Below, one piece after another: positions 51,772 to 62,815 of a stretch of 64,000 nucleotides of DNA. The position numbers and the translations under genes are program-made. Origin of the DNA: Nocardioides sp. URHA0032 (lineage in GTDB: Bacteria; Actinomycetota; Actinomycetes; Propionibacteriales; Nocardioidaceae); NCBI RefSeq assembly GCF_000620645.1, contig NZ_KK211160.1, positions 1 through 64,000 of the forward strand, in the 5' to 3' direction. The notes below the pieces were generated by a model that had not been told where the DNA came from, did not search any database, and saw only the letters and a list, made by a program, of their open reading frames with translations. Position 1 is the first letter of the stretch. Every line of letters begins with the position of its first letter.

Positions 51772-52664
51772 GCTGCTACTCCTTCTCGCTGGGTGTCTGC
51801 GGTGAGCTCGAGGAACATCTCCTCGAGGCCGGCGCCGTCGGCGGCGCGCAGCTCGGTGAGGGCCACGCCGGCCCGCAGGGCGACCTGTCCGACGACGTCG
51901 GGGTCGGCCTCGACGCGGAGGGCGTCGGTCATGGGGGAGAACTCGACATCGGCGTCGACCAGGGCTCGGGACAGCGTCGGCACGTCCCGGGTCCGGACCA
52001 GGGTGCCCGCGGAGGCGAGCAGCTCGGCCTTCGTGCCCTGGGCGACGATCCGGCCGTTGCCGATCACCACGAGGTCGTCGGCGATGACCTCGATCTCGTG
52101 CAGCAGGTGGCTGCTGAGCAGCACGGTGCCGCCCTGGTCGGCGTACCCACGCAGCAGGTCGCGCATCCAGCGGATGCCGGCCGGGTCCAGGCCGTTCGCG
52201 GGCTCGTCGAGGATCAGGACCTCGGGATCGCCGAGCAGCGCGGTCGCGATGCCGAGGCGCTGGCGCATGCCGAGGGAGTAGTTGCGCACCCGGCGGCCCG
52301 ACTCGGTGGGCGTCAGGCTGACGCGCTCGAGCATCTCGTCGACCCGGCCGGCCGGCAGGCCCATGGTGCGCTGGGCGATGGTGAGGATCTCGCGGCCGGT
52401 GCGTCCGGCGTGCTGGGCGGAGGCGTCGAGCAGGACGCCGACCTCCAGGCCGGGGTTCGGCAGGTCGGCGAACCGCCGGGCGCTGACCTCGGCGTAGCCG
52501 GAGGTGGCCGGGGTGAGCCCGACCATGACCCGCATGCTCGTGGACTTCCCGGCGCCGTTCGGGCCGAGGAAGCCGGTGACCCGGCCCGGCCGGGCGGTGA
52601 AGCTGACGTCGTCGACGGCGGTGAAGGCGCCGTACCTCTTGGTGAGTGAATCGACCTTGATCAT
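51768..52664 (-). CDS. ABC transporter ATP-binding protein
   Basis: The 298-residue ATPase has Walker A G-P-N-G-A-G-K-S-T, the Q-loop replaced by D-A-S-A-Q-H (as in drug-type DrrA/BcrA exporters), signature L-G-M-R-Q-R-L (in place of L-S-G-G-Q), and Walker B L-I-L-D-E-P-A. It pairs with the downstream permease. I choose the ATG at 52664: CAGGCT ends 7 nt upstream and there is no ribosome-binding site. A GTG two codons earlier is possible. Confidence 0.9.
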   Translation of the reverse strand: MIKVDSLTKRYGAFTAVDDVSFTARPGRVTGFLGPNGAGKSTSMRVMVGLTPATSGYAEVSARRFADLPNPGLEVGVLLDASAQHAGRTGREILTIAQRTMGLPAGRVDEMLERVSLTPTESGRRVRNYSLGMRQRLGIATALLGDPEVLILDEPANGLDPAGIRWMRDLLRGYADQGGTVLLSSHLLHEIEVIADDLVVIGNGRIVAQGTKAELLASAGTLVRTRDVPTLSRALVDADVEFSPMTDALRVEADPDVVGQVALRAGVALTELRAADGAGLEEMFLELTADTQREGVAA

Positions 52665-52671
52665 GGCCACG

Positions 52672-52677
52672 AGCCTG
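52672..52677 (-). promoter_or_regulatory. -10 box of a leaderless promoter (ABC ATPase gene)
   Basis: On the minus strand CAGGCT ends 7 nt before the ATG at 52664. Confidence 0.5.
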
Positions 52678-52781
52678 TCGCCTGGAGCGTGGTGCCCACA
52701 TCAGGGAAGTGGGGCGCCTCGTCCCTGAGCCGACCCCGGCCCCTCCCGGGGTGGAGGCTCGGGGTCGGGCGGCGGGTCCCT

Positions 52782-52787
52782 GATAAT
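52782..52787 (+). promoter_or_regulatory. -10 box of a leaderless promoter (Ser/Thr kinase gene)
   Basis: GATAAT (within TGATAAT, an extended -10) ends 6 nt before the GTG at 52794. Confidence 0.6.
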
Positions 52788-52793
52788 GGCCGG

Positions 52794-54269
<1,476 letters not shown>

Positions 54270-54279
54270 GCTGGGGGAG

Positions 54280-54924
54280 CTAGGGGAGCTTCTCGATGCT
54301 CGCCGCGACGTGGTCGCGGAGGCTGTCGAGGCCGGGGACGTCGACCGCGCGGCCGACCACGCTCATCTCGAACTCCGCGAGGGTGCCGCCCGGGACCGTG
54401 AACCAGGTGAACGTGTTGAACCGCTCGGTGTTGTGGTCGGGGTCACGGTAGCGGAAGGAGAGCATGTCGTCGGTCCGGGCGAGCACGTGCACGTCGTCGT
54501 AGATCGCCTGCACCGCGGCCAGCTTCGCGGCGACCATCTCCTCGTTGGTGCGGTGCTCGTTGACCAGCTTCACGCGGAGGCTGTAGCCCCCGATGGTCGG
54601 CTCGTCGGCCGGTCGCCAGCGGACCTCGAACAGCGGCGAGACCTCCTCCGGCGCCCAGCCCTTCGGCACGTCGTACCGCCACTGGTAGGTCGGGTCGCCC
54701 AGCTTGTGCGCCTTGTAGTCGAGGTCGGTCTCGAGCGGCGGGTAGTCGATGTCCGGGGAGTAGCCCCGCGTCGGGAGCACCGGGATCGAGGGCGACTGTG
54801 CCGGCACGGGAGCGGCGACCGCGACGGTGGTGGGCTCCTCCTGCCGGAGCACGCCGATGCCGTACCCGGCAGCGGCGCCCAGCAGCACGAGCGCGAGCGT
54901 CACCCCGACCCACCGCACCCTCAT
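54280..54924 (-). CDS. Exported protein of unknown function with one N-terminal membrane helix
   Basis: The 214-residue protein has a membrane helix at about residues 5-25 (perhaps an uncleaved signal), a Pro/Ser-rich spacer, and a globular domain of about 140 residues with conserved Trp/Tyr (Y-Q-W-R-Y, F-R-Y-R-D-P). The domain fold somewhat resembles the outer domain of the neighbouring kinase (both end in a single R/D-rich helix), but this is weak. I do not recognise the family. It is convergent with the kinase gene, 10 nt apart. Confidence 0.6.
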   Translation of the reverse strand: MRVRWVGVTLALVLLGAAAGYGIGVLRQEEPTTVAVAAPVPAQSPSIPVLPTRGYSPDIDYPPLETDLDYKAHKLGDPTYQWRYDVPKGWAPEEVSPLFEVRWRPADEPTIGGYSLRVKLVNEHRTNEEMVAAKLAAVQAIYDDVHVLARTDDMLSFRYRDPDHNTERFNTFTWFTVPGGTLAEFEMSVVGRAVDVPGLDSLRDHVAASIEKLP

Positions 54925-54951
54925 GTGGGAGGAGGGTAGTCGGGGTGCCGA

Positions 54952-54994
54952 CTTGTGACACTTCTGTGCAAGAGTTGCTCGACACCGTCACAAG
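54952..54994. promoter_or_regulatory. Inverted repeat before paaN
   Basis: CTTGTGAC (54952-54959) and GTCACAAG (54987-54994) are perfect inverted arms 27 bp apart. The right arm abuts the GGGAG ribosome-binding site. A regulator site or a stem is possible. Confidence 0.5.
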
Positions 54995-55006
54995 GGAGAA
55001 TGTGCC

Positions 55007-56668
55007 ATGACCGACGCCCTGCTCGACCGCCACCGCCAGCGCCTCGACGACGCGGTCGCGGCCAGTGCGAGCCGCACCTACTACTCGGCGTTCGACGAGT
55101 CGCCCTCGCCGCGGGTGTACGGCGAGGACGCGGCCGGTGCCGGCAAGGCGGCGTTCGAGGCGTGGCTCGGCGGCACCTTCCCGCTCAGCACCCCCGGCGC
55201 GTCCGGCGCCGTGTCGACCGAGCGGTCGCCCTTCGGCTTCGACCTCGGGGTCTCGTACCCACGGGCCGTGGACGTCGACGCCCTGCTGTCGGCGTCGCGT
55301 GCCGGCATGAAGCAGTGGCGCGACGTCGGTCCCGAGGGACGGACAGGGGTGTGCCTGGAGATCCTGTCGCGGCTCCACACGCGCATCTTCGAGCTCGCCA
55401 ACGCCGTGCAGCACACCAGCGGCCAGGCGTTCGTGATGGCCTTCCAGGCCGGTGGGGCGCACGCGCTGGACCGGGCCCTGGAGGCCATCGCCTACGCGTG
55501 GACCGAGATGACCCGGACGCCGGCGACCGCGGTCTGGGAGAAGCCCGGGCGCGGCGAACCGCTTCGGATGGAGAAGACGTTCACCGTGGTGCCGCGAGGC
55601 GTCGCGCTCGTGATCGGGTGCAACACGTTCCCGACCTGGAACTCCTGGCCGGGCCTGTTCGCCTCGCTCGGGACCGGCAACCCGGTCGTGGTGAAGCCGC
55701 ACCCGGCGGCGGTGCTGCCGCTCGCGATCACCGTGCAGGCGTGCCAGCAGGTGCTGGCCGAGGCCGGCTTCGACCCGAACCTGGTCACCCTGGCCGCGGA
55801 GGAACCCGACGACCACCTGGCCGCGACCCTCGCCGTACGCCCCGAGGTGCGGCTCATCGACTTCACCGGCGGCAACGCGTTCGGTGACTGGCTGGAGGAG
55901 CACGCCCGGCAGGCCGTGGTGTTCACCGAGAAGGCCGGCGTCAACACGGTCGTCGTCGACTCCACCTCGGACTTCGCGGCGATGTGCCAGAACCTCGCGT
56001 TCTCGTTCTCGCTCTACTCCGGCCAGATGTGCACGGCGCCCCAGAACGTCTACCTGCCCGCGTCCGGCGTCGCGACCGAGGACGGCGTGAAGACGCCTGC
56101 CGAGGTGGCCGACGGCATCGGTGCGGCGCTGGAGCGGCTGCTCGGCGACGATGCCCGCGCGGTCGAGCTGCTCGGCGGCATCGTCAACGACGGTGTGCTC
56201 TCCCGCCTCGACGCGGCCGCCGACGGCGACGTCCTGGTCGCGTCGCGCACCGTCACCCACCCCGCGTTCGACGCGGCGACCGTGCGCACGCCCACGCTGC
56301 TGCGGCTCACCGCGAAGGACGCCGACGTCTACGAGTCAGAGTGCTTCGGCCCGGTGGCGTACCTGATCGAGACCGGCGGCACCGACGAGTCGATCGCGCT
56401 GTTCCGCGACACCGTGCAGCGGCACGGCGCGATGACCGCCGCCGTCTACTCGACCTCCGACGAGGTGATCGCCGACATGCGCGACGCCGCGCTCGACGCC
56501 GGCGTGGCGCTGTCGGAGAACCTCCTGGGCGGGGTCTTCGTCAACCAGTCCGCGGCGTTCTCCGACTTCCACGGGACCGGCGCCAACCCGGCCGCGAACG
56601 CGTCGTACACCGACGGCGCGTACGTCGCGTCGCGCTTCCGGGTGATCCAGTCGCGCCGGCACGTCTGA
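55007..56668 (+). CDS. paaN: PaaN-type aldehyde dehydrogenase (phenylacetate pathway)
   Basis: The 553-residue protein is an aldehyde-dehydrogenase-fold enzyme with the catalytic cysteine C342 in S-G-Q-M-C-T-A-P-Q and the E-K-A-G-V-N motif. The length and the unusual N-terminal region of about 80 residues fit the PaaN/PaaZ-like group, which oxidises the ring-opened semialdehyde in phenylacetyl-CoA breakdown. No other paa gene is nearby, so the rest of the pathway must be elsewhere. A GGGAG site precedes the ATG. It is the only gene in its transcript. Confidence 0.85.
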   Translation: MTDALLDRHRQRLDDAVAASASRTYYSAFDESPSPRVYGEDAAGAGKAAFEAWLGGTFPLSTPGASGAVSTERSPFGFDLGVSYPRAVDVDALLSASRAGMKQWRDVGPEGRTGVCLEILSRLHTRIFELANAVQHTSGQAFVMAFQAGGAHALDRALEAIAYAWTEMTRTPATAVWEKPGRGEPLRMEKTFTVVPRGVALVIGCNTFPTWNSWPGLFASLGTGNPVVVKPHPAAVLPLAITVQACQQVLAEAGFDPNLVTLAAEEPDDHLAATLAVRPEVRLIDFTGGNAFGDWLEEHARQAVVFTEKAGVNTVVVDSTSDFAAMCQNLAFSFSLYSGQMCTAPQNVYLPASGVATEDGVKTPAEVADGIGAALERLLGDDARAVELLGGIVNDGVLSRLDAAADGDVLVASRTVTHPAFDAATVRTPTLLRLTAKDADVYESECFGPVAYLIETGGTDESIALFRDTVQRHGAMTAAVYSTSDEVIADMRDAALDAGVALSENLLGGVFVNQSAAFSDFHGTGANPAANASYTDGAYVASRFRVIQSRRHV

Positions 56669-56770
56669 GCGTCCGGGACCGATGAATCGGAAAGTCTCGG
56701 CAGGTCTGTCGAAATCGTAGGAGCTGGTTCGTGGAGTAGGTGAAGGCACCTGCCACCCGAGGAGACGACG
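56669..56770. other. Promoter region of the DHA2 exporter
   Basis: A 102-bp gap. A CGAGGAG ribosome-binding site lies before the ATG at 56771. No palindrome or -35/-10 pair is convincing. Confidence 0.4.
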
Positions 56771-58192
56771 ATGACCGACCTGAAGAGCCGCTGGCTGGCG
56801 CTGTACGTGCTGTGCCTCGGCGACCTGATGATCGTGCTGGACTCGAGCATCGTGAACGTCGCGCTGCCGTCGATCCAGACGGACCTGGGGTTCTCCCAGT
56901 CGGCGCTGGCGTGGGTGGTGAACGCGTACCTGCTGACCTTCGGCGGGTTCCTTCTGCTCTCCGGCCGGCTCGGCGACCTGCTCGGCAACCGCCGGGTCTT
57001 CGTCGGCGGCGTCGTCTCGTTCACCGTCGCGTCGATCGCCTGCGGGCTGGCCCCGTCCGCCGGCCTGCTGGTCGTCGGCCGGGCCATCCAGGGTCTCGGC
57101 GGCGCCGCGGTGTCCGCGGTCGCCCTGTCCCTGATCATGGGGCTGTTCGCCGACCCGGCCGAGCGGGCCAAGGCCATGGGCTTCTTCGGGTTCGTGATGT
57201 CCGGCGGCGGCGCCGTGGGCGTGCTGCTCGGCGGCCTTCTGACCGGGCTGTTCTCGTGGCACTGGATCTTCCTGGTGAACGTCCCGATCGGCGTCGGCGT
57301 CTGGATCGCCGCGCGCCGCGTGCTCCCGGCCGACGAGGCCGCGACGGAGCGTGCCCGGATCGACGTCCTCGGTGCGGTGCTCGTGACCGCGGCGCTGATG
57401 CTCTCCGTCTACGGGATCGTCAGCAGCCATTGGGTCCTGCTCGGCGGCAGCGCGGTCCTGCTCGGGGCGTTCGTCCTCTGGGAGTCGCGCACCGCCGCGC
57501 CGCTGGTGCCGCTCCGGCTGTTCCGCCTCCGCAACGTCGTGGTCTCGCAGGTGGTCGGCGTGCTGTGGGCGGCCGCGATGTTCGCATGGTTCTTCCTGGC
57601 CGCGCTCTACCTCCAGCAGGTGCTGGGCTACACCGCCCTCGAGGTCGGTCTCGCCTTCGTCCCGACCAGCGTCGTGATGGCCTTCTGCTCGCTGCGGGTG
57701 TCCGACAAGCTGGTCATGCGGTTCGGCATCCGCCCGCCGCTGGTCGCCGGCCTCTCCCTGGCCGCCGTCAGCCTGGCGCTGTTCTCCCGCGCTCCCGTCG
57801 GGGGCGACTTCGCGCTCGACGTACTGCCCTCGATGCTGCTGCTCGGCGCCGGCGCCGGCATCGCGTTCAACCCGGTGCTGCTGGCCGCGATGGGCGACGT
57901 CGAGCCGCACGAGTCCGGCCTCGCCTCCGGCGTCGTGAACACCTCGTTCATGATGGGCGGCGCCCTCGGCCTCGCGGTGCTCGTCAGCGTCGCGGCGTCC
58001 CGCACCGAGTCCCTCACCGCGTCCGGCTCGGCCCCGCTCGAGGCCCTGAACGGTGGCTTCCAGCTCGCCTTCGCGGTCGGTGCGGTCGCCGCCCTCGCCG
58101 CCGCGGTCGTCGGCGGGGTCTTCCTCCGCCCCAGGCCGATGGCGATGTCCGAGGCCGACCCGGACCTGGACTCCGAGCCCTGGGCCGCCTGA
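56771..58192 (+). CDS. MFS exporter of the DHA2 (EmrB/QacA) family
   Basis: The 473-residue protein has 14 predicted helices. It has the D-S-S-I-V-N-V-A-L-P-S-I motif of helix 1 and G-R-L-G-D-L-L-G between helices 2 and 3, as in EmrB/QacA-type drug:H+ antiporters. The exported compound is unknown. The gene ends in front of the double palindrome at 58196-58257. Confidence 0.88.
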   Translation: MTDLKSRWLALYVLCLGDLMIVLDSSIVNVALPSIQTDLGFSQSALAWVVNAYLLTFGGFLLLSGRLGDLLGNRRVFVGGVVSFTVASIACGLAPSAGLLVVGRAIQGLGGAAVSAVALSLIMGLFADPAERAKAMGFFGFVMSGGGAVGVLLGGLLTGLFSWHWIFLVNVPIGVGVWIAARRVLPADEAATERARIDVLGAVLVTAALMLSVYGIVSSHWVLLGGSAVLLGAFVLWESRTAAPLVPLRLFRLRNVVVSQVVGVLWAAAMFAWFFLAALYLQQVLGYTALEVGLAFVPTSVVMAFCSLRVSDKLVMRFGIRPPLVAGLSLAAVSLALFSRAPVGGDFALDVLPSMLLLGAGAGIAFNPVLLAAMGDVEPHESGLASGVVNTSFMMGGALGLAVLVSVAASRTESLTASGSAPLEALNGGFQLAFAVGAVAALAAAVVGGVFLRPRPMAMSEADPDLDSEPWAA

Positions 58193-58195
58193 GCG

Positions 58196-58257
58196 GTAGT
58201 CCCTGACGAAAATGTCCTGTGGGAACGTTCCCACAGGACATTTCGGGCAGGGACTAC
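58196..58257. terminator. 62-bp double palindrome between convergent genes
   Basis: A perfect 34-bp palindrome (17-bp arms starting AAATGTCCTGTGGGAAC, 58210-58226 and 58227-58243) is enclosed by a second perfect 10-bp pair (GTAGTCCCTG, 58196-58205, and 58248-58257). It begins 3 nt after the exporter stop and ends 6 nt before the arginine deiminase stop, so it is well placed as a two-way terminator. Confidence 0.85.
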
Positions 58258-58263
58258 CCGAGA

Positions 58264-59484
58264 TCAGCCGACGGTGAGGGGCTCCCTCGTCACCGGGCAG
58301 CTCATGCACCGAGGGCCGCCGCGGCCGGAGCCGAGCTCGGACCCGGAGATCCGGACCACCTCGATGCCGGCCTCCTCGAGGCGGTCGTTGGTCTCGACGT
58401 TCCGCTCGTAGGCGACCGCCACGCGGGGGGCGATGGCGAGGGTGTTATTGCCGTCGTCCCACTGCTCGCGCTCGGCGGTGACCGGGTCGAGGCCGGTGTC
58501 GATCTGGTGGAGCGTGTCGATCTCCATCGCCTTCGCCGCGGCGACGAGGAACGGCTCGGCGCGGGCCACCGCCAGCACCAGGTCGCGGTCGTCCTCGGCG
58601 CCGTCGGCCAGCGTGACGGCGTGGGCCTGGAGGGAGTCGGCGACGTTCGGGTACATCACGATCTTGTCGGCGTCGACCATCGTGCACACCGTGTCGAGGT
58701 GCATCGTCGCCCGCTCCTGCGCGATGGGTACGGCGAGCACGGTGTGGGCCAGTCCCGCGTGGAACGCCTGGCGGGCGAACCGCTCCACGCCGGCCGGCGT
58801 GGTCCGCTCCCCGACGCCGACCGCGATCACGCCGGGCGCGAGCAGCAGTACGTCGCCGCCCTCGACGTGCTCGTGGTGCCAGCCATGGATCTTCCGGGTC
58901 CCCCGGAAGCGCGGATGCTCGGTGTAGATGAGCTCGGTGAGCTGGGTCTCGCGGGTGCGTGCCGGCATCGCGAGCGACGTGATGGCGACGCGGTCCCGGA
59001 CCCAGACGCTCGAGTCGCGGGTGAAGAGGAGGTTCGGCAGCGGGTCGATCAGGAAGTCGTCGCTGGCCAGCAGCGAGGTCACCAGGCCCAAGCCGCCGCG
59101 CACCTCGTCGTTCCGGATGCCGGCGGTGAGGTAGTCGGTGAGCTCCGCCGGCGAGGCCTCGCGGAGGAACCGGGCGAGGTACCCGCGGAGCGTGTCGCCG
59201 AGGTGCAGCCCCGCCAGCGCCGTGGTGATCGCGTGGTTCCGGGCGTCGTCGTTCTCCAGGGTCTCGGTCAGCAGGTCGGTCAGGTAGAGCACCTCGACGC
59301 CGCGGTCGCGCAGCTGCTGCGCGAACCCGTCGTGCTCCTCCTGCGCCCGGGCGACCCAGGGGATCCCGTCGAACAGGAGACGGTCGTTGTTCCGCGGCGT
59401 GAGCCGCTTGAGCTCGTTCCCCGGTCGGTGGAGCATGACGGTCTGGAGCGTGCCGACCTCGCTGTCGGCGCCGTGCGTGGACAT
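58264..59484 (-). CDS. arcA: Arginine deiminase
   Basis: The 406-residue enzyme hydrolyses arginine to citrulline and ammonia. The catalytic cysteine is C393 in G-G-P-R-C-M-S-C; the F-T-R-D and H-L-D-T motifs of the amidinotransferase fold are present (near 159 and 270). No arcB or arcC gene is next to it, so the complete energy-yielding pathway is not shown here. The ATG has TAGGCT ending 7 nt upstream and no ribosome-binding site. Confidence 0.93.
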   Translation of the reverse strand: MSTHGADSEVGTLQTVMLHRPGNELKRLTPRNNDRLLFDGIPWVARAQEEHDGFAQQLRDRGVEVLYLTDLLTETLENDDARNHAITTALAGLHLGDTLRGYLARFLREASPAELTDYLTAGIRNDEVRGGLGLVTSLLASDDFLIDPLPNLLFTRDSSVWVRDRVAITSLAMPARTRETQLTELIYTEHPRFRGTRKIHGWHHEHVEGGDVLLLAPGVIAVGVGERTTPAGVERFARQAFHAGLAHTVLAVPIAQERATMHLDTVCTMVDADKIVMYPNVADSLQAHAVTLADGAEDDRDLVLAVARAEPFLVAAAKAMEIDTLHQIDTGLDPVTAEREQWDDGNNTLAIAPRVAVAYERNVETNDRLEEAGIEVVRISGSELGSGRGGPRCMSCPVTREPLTVG

Positions 59485-59491
59485 GCCGGAC

Positions 59492-59497
59492 AGCCTA
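59492..59497 (-). promoter_or_regulatory. -10 box of a leaderless promoter (arcA)
   Basis: On the minus strand TAGGCT ends 7 nt before the ATG at 59484. Confidence 0.6.
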
Positions 59498-59505
59498 GGA
59501 GACGA

Positions 59506-60090
59506 CTACGAGAGCAGGTCGTACGCCGTGATCGCGGCGAGCACCAGGCAGACGCCGGCGCCCACGTAGTGCAGGACGTGCAGCTTCACGAACTTCTGCA
59601 GCTGACGGCCGGCCACCACCGCGAGCCCGCTCACGATGAGCAGCGCACCGAGCGCGCCGATGAAGACCTCGACCGGCGCCTCGTACTTCGCGACCAGCGA
59701 GATCGTGAGCAGCTGGGACAGGTCGCCCCACTCGGCGGCGAACAGCACCAGGAAGCTGGCGATCACCGCCTGCAGCCCGTGCACGTCCTTCGTCTCGACG
59801 TCCTCGCCCTCGGCCGCCTGGTGGCTGCGGCCCTCCCGGATCAGGATGATCGCGCCGAGCAGGAACATCACGCCGGCAGCCAGGCGCACGACGTCCTCGG
59901 GCAGGAACGACACGGCGTGCCCGAGGAGCACCGCCACGATCGTCTGCACCGTGAACGCCAGGCCGACGCCGATCCAGACCAGGATCGGGCGGTACTTCGT
60001 CGCGAGCACGAGCGTCGCGAGGAACGTCTTGTCGGGCAGCTCGACCACGAAGATGGCCAGGAAGCTCAGGCCGATGACGACAGGATCCAC
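59506..60090 (-). CDS. TMEM165/GDT1-family divalent cation transporter
   Basis: The 194-residue membrane protein has six helices and the two signature motifs of the UPF0016/GDT1 family: E-L-P-D-K-T (usually E-x-G-D-K-T; here Pro replaces Gly) and E-W-G-D-L-S. Family members move Mn or Ca. Its GTG directly follows the larC stop codon with no gap, so it is in the larB-larC operon. A role in supplying metal for LarC is inference. Confidence 0.86.
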   Translation of the reverse strand: MDPVVIGLSFLAIFVVELPDKTFLATLVLATKYRPILVWIGVGLAFTVQTIVAVLLGHAVSFLPEDVVRLAAGVMFLLGAIILIREGRSHQAAEGEDVETKDVHGLQAVIASFLVLFAAEWGDLSQLLTISLVAKYEAPVEVFIGALGALLIVSGLAVVAGRQLQKFVKLHVLHYVGAGVCLVLAAITAYDLLS

Positions 60091-61232
60091 TTACCGGAAC
60101 TTTCGGGAGAGGGCGGTGGCCTCGGCGAGCACGTCGACCACCGGTCGGCCCAGGTCGGTGGCGGCCCGGACGACGTCGTCGTACTCCGGCTGCGCGTTGA
60201 CCACGACACCGCGGTGGCGGGCGAGCTTGACGGCCACCTCACGGCCGTCGACCTCCACCGCGACCATCTCACGGTCCAGGGCGTGCTTGCGCAGCGGCTG
60301 CTCCCGGAGCCCGATGGTGCTGGTCTGCCGGAAGATCGCGGTCCGCACCTCCTCGGCGCGGGCGCCGTCGACGAGCGCGTGCAGCGTGTGGGCCGGGCGG
60401 CCCTTCTTCATCAGGATCGGCGTCAGCCACGCGTCGGAGGCGCCGGCCTCGAGCAGTGCCGCGATCACCGCCGGCCAGACCCGCGGGTCGAGGTCGTCGA
60501 CGTTGCACTCGAGGAGCAGCGGCTCACCTCCTCCGGAGCCCGTCGCGGCGCCGGCGAAGAGGCGCAGGACGTTCGCATGACCCTCCGGGTCGCGCCCGCC
60601 GGCCCCGACGCCGATGGTCTCGACCGTCATCGCCGGCTGCGGACCGTACGCCGTCGCGAGCGTCGTCAGCAGCGCCGCGCCGGTCGGCGTGCAGAGCTCC
60701 ATCGCGACGGCGCCGGCATGCGTCGGCACGCCACGGAGCAGCTCGGCGACGGCCGGAGGCGGCACCGGGAGGGTGCCGTGCGCGGTCTGCACCGTGCCCG
60801 AGCCGACCGCGACGGGCGAGACCGTGACGGTCCGGGCGCCGAGGTGCTCGAACCCGGCGCAGACCCCGACGATGTCGGCGATCGCGTCGAGTGCGCCGAC
60901 CTCGTGGAAGTGCACCTCGTCGGGAGTGGTGCCGTGCACCGCCGCCTCGGCGACCGCGAGCCGCTCGAAGACCGACAGCGCCAGGTCGCGCCCGGCCAGC
61001 ATGCTCCGGACGTCGCGCCAGGTGCGGTGGTGGTGGGACTCGGCGGCGTCGACGTGCACGCGGGTGGCGGCCAGCCCACCCCGGCGTACCTCCTCGACGC
61101 GGAGGGCGACGGGCTCGGGTGCGACCTCATCGATCGCCTCCTGGAGTACGGCGGGCGGCACGCCCGCGCCGACGAGCGCGCCGAGCAGCATGTCCCCGCT
61201 GGCGCCCGCGGAGGCGTCGACCCAGACGTCGC

Positions 61233-61236
<4 letters not shown>
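60091..61236 (-). CDS. larC: LarC, nickel-insertion (cyclometallase) protein for the pincer cofactor
   Basis: The 381-residue protein has the LarC opening M-S-D-V-W-V-D-A-S-A-G-A-S-G-D-M and a His-rich region (H-H-H-R-T-W near residue 68). The core is complete, with F-H-E-V-G-A-L-D near residue 111 and C-N-V-D-D-L-D-P near 242. LarC inserts nickel into the thiolated pincer nucleotide at the expense of CTP. In some genomes the gene is split into two frames; here it is one. The ATG overlaps the larB stop by four bases (ATGA). No larE or larA is in the window. Confidence 0.92.
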
Positions 61237-61919
<683 letters not shown>

Positions 61920-61925
61920 GTGAGG

Positions 61926-61931
61926 AACCTA
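61926..61931 (-). promoter_or_regulatory. -10 box of a leaderless promoter (larB)
   Basis: On the minus strand TAGGTT ends 6 nt before the GTG at 61919. Confidence 0.6.
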
Positions 61932-62041
61932 CTCGTCCGGTCCCACAACGTTCACGTCGTCGTCCCGAGATCGGCATTGCCACTGTCGGCGGCCGGGTGT
62001 TGGCTGGCCGGTGGGGTCGCACCGAGTGAGGAGCAGGAGCA

Positions 62042-62815
62042 ATGCCGAAGATCGAGAAGTACGCGCAGGGCACGCCGAGCTACGTCGAGCTGGTGACGCC
62101 CGACCAGGCGGCGGCCAAGGAGTTCTACGGCCCGCTGTTCGGGTGGGAGCTCGAGGACGTCCCGCTGGGGGATGCCGGCTACTACGTGGCGGTCGGCAAG
62201 GAGGGCGACTCGGTCGCGGGGATCGGCGGGCAGATGCCCGGCATGGAGGGGCACCCGGCGTTCTGGGGCGTCTACCTGACGGTGGACGACGTGGACGCCG
62301 TCGTCGCGAAGGTCGCCGCGGCCGGCGGCACGGTCGAGGCCGAGCCGTTCGACGTGATGGACCTCGGCCGGATGGCGGCGATCAAGGACCCGAGCGAGGC
62401 CCGGGTGAACCTCTGGCAGGCGGGCGCGACGATCGGCACGGTGCGCGCCAACGAGCCGGGCACGCCGATCTGGAACGAGCTGATCAGCCCGGACCTGCCG
62501 GCGGCCACGAAGTTCTACAGCGACGTCCTCGGTGTCTCCTGGGAGGCGGCGCCCATGGAGGGGGGCATGGACTACACCTGCCTGGTCGTCGACGGCCGCC
62601 AGGTCGGCGGCGCGATGCCCCCGATGACGGAGGGCGTGCCGCCGCACTGGAACGTCTACTTCAACGTCGAGAGCGTCGATGACACCGTCGCGAAGGCGAC
62701 CGGCCTCGGCGGCTCGGTGGTCGCGCCGGCGTTCGACGTGCCCGGCGTCGGCCGGATGGCGGTCCTCGCCGACCCGCAGGGCGGCATGTTCAACCTGATG
62801 CAGAACCCGAGCTAG
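62042..62815 (+). CDS. VOC-superfamily (glyoxalase-like) protein with two domains
   Basis: The 257-residue protein has two vicinal-oxygen-chelate domains (about 10-125 and 140-255). Each has the beta-alpha-beta-beta-beta pattern with F-Y-G/F-Y-S near its first helix. The metal-binding His/Glu set is not complete, so it may bind a ligand without catalysis. Such two-domain proteins are often annotated as antibiotic-resistance or bleomycin-binding types, but no substrate is shown here. A strong GAGGAGCAGGAGC precedes the ATG. Confidence 0.85.
   Translation: MPKIEKYAQGTPSYVELVTPDQAAAKEFYGPLFGWELEDVPLGDAGYYVAVGKEGDSVAGIGGQMPGMEGHPAFWGVYLTVDDVDAVVAKVAAAGGTVEAEPFDVMDLGRMAAIKDPSEARVNLWQAGATIGTVRANEPGTPIWNELISPDLPAATKFYSDVLGVSWEAAPMEGGMDYTCLVVDGRQVGGAMPPMTEGVPPHWNVYFNVESVDDTVAKATGLGGSVVAPAFDVPGVGRMAVLADPQGGMFNLMQNPS

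Noticed and set aside
55007-56668. A phenylacetate degradation cluster
   Set aside because: paaN is alone. No paaABCDE, paaG or paaK gene lies on either side.
58264-59484. A complete arginine deiminase energy pathway
   Set aside because: Only arcA is visible; arcB, arcC and an arginine/ornithine exchanger are absent from the neighbourhood.
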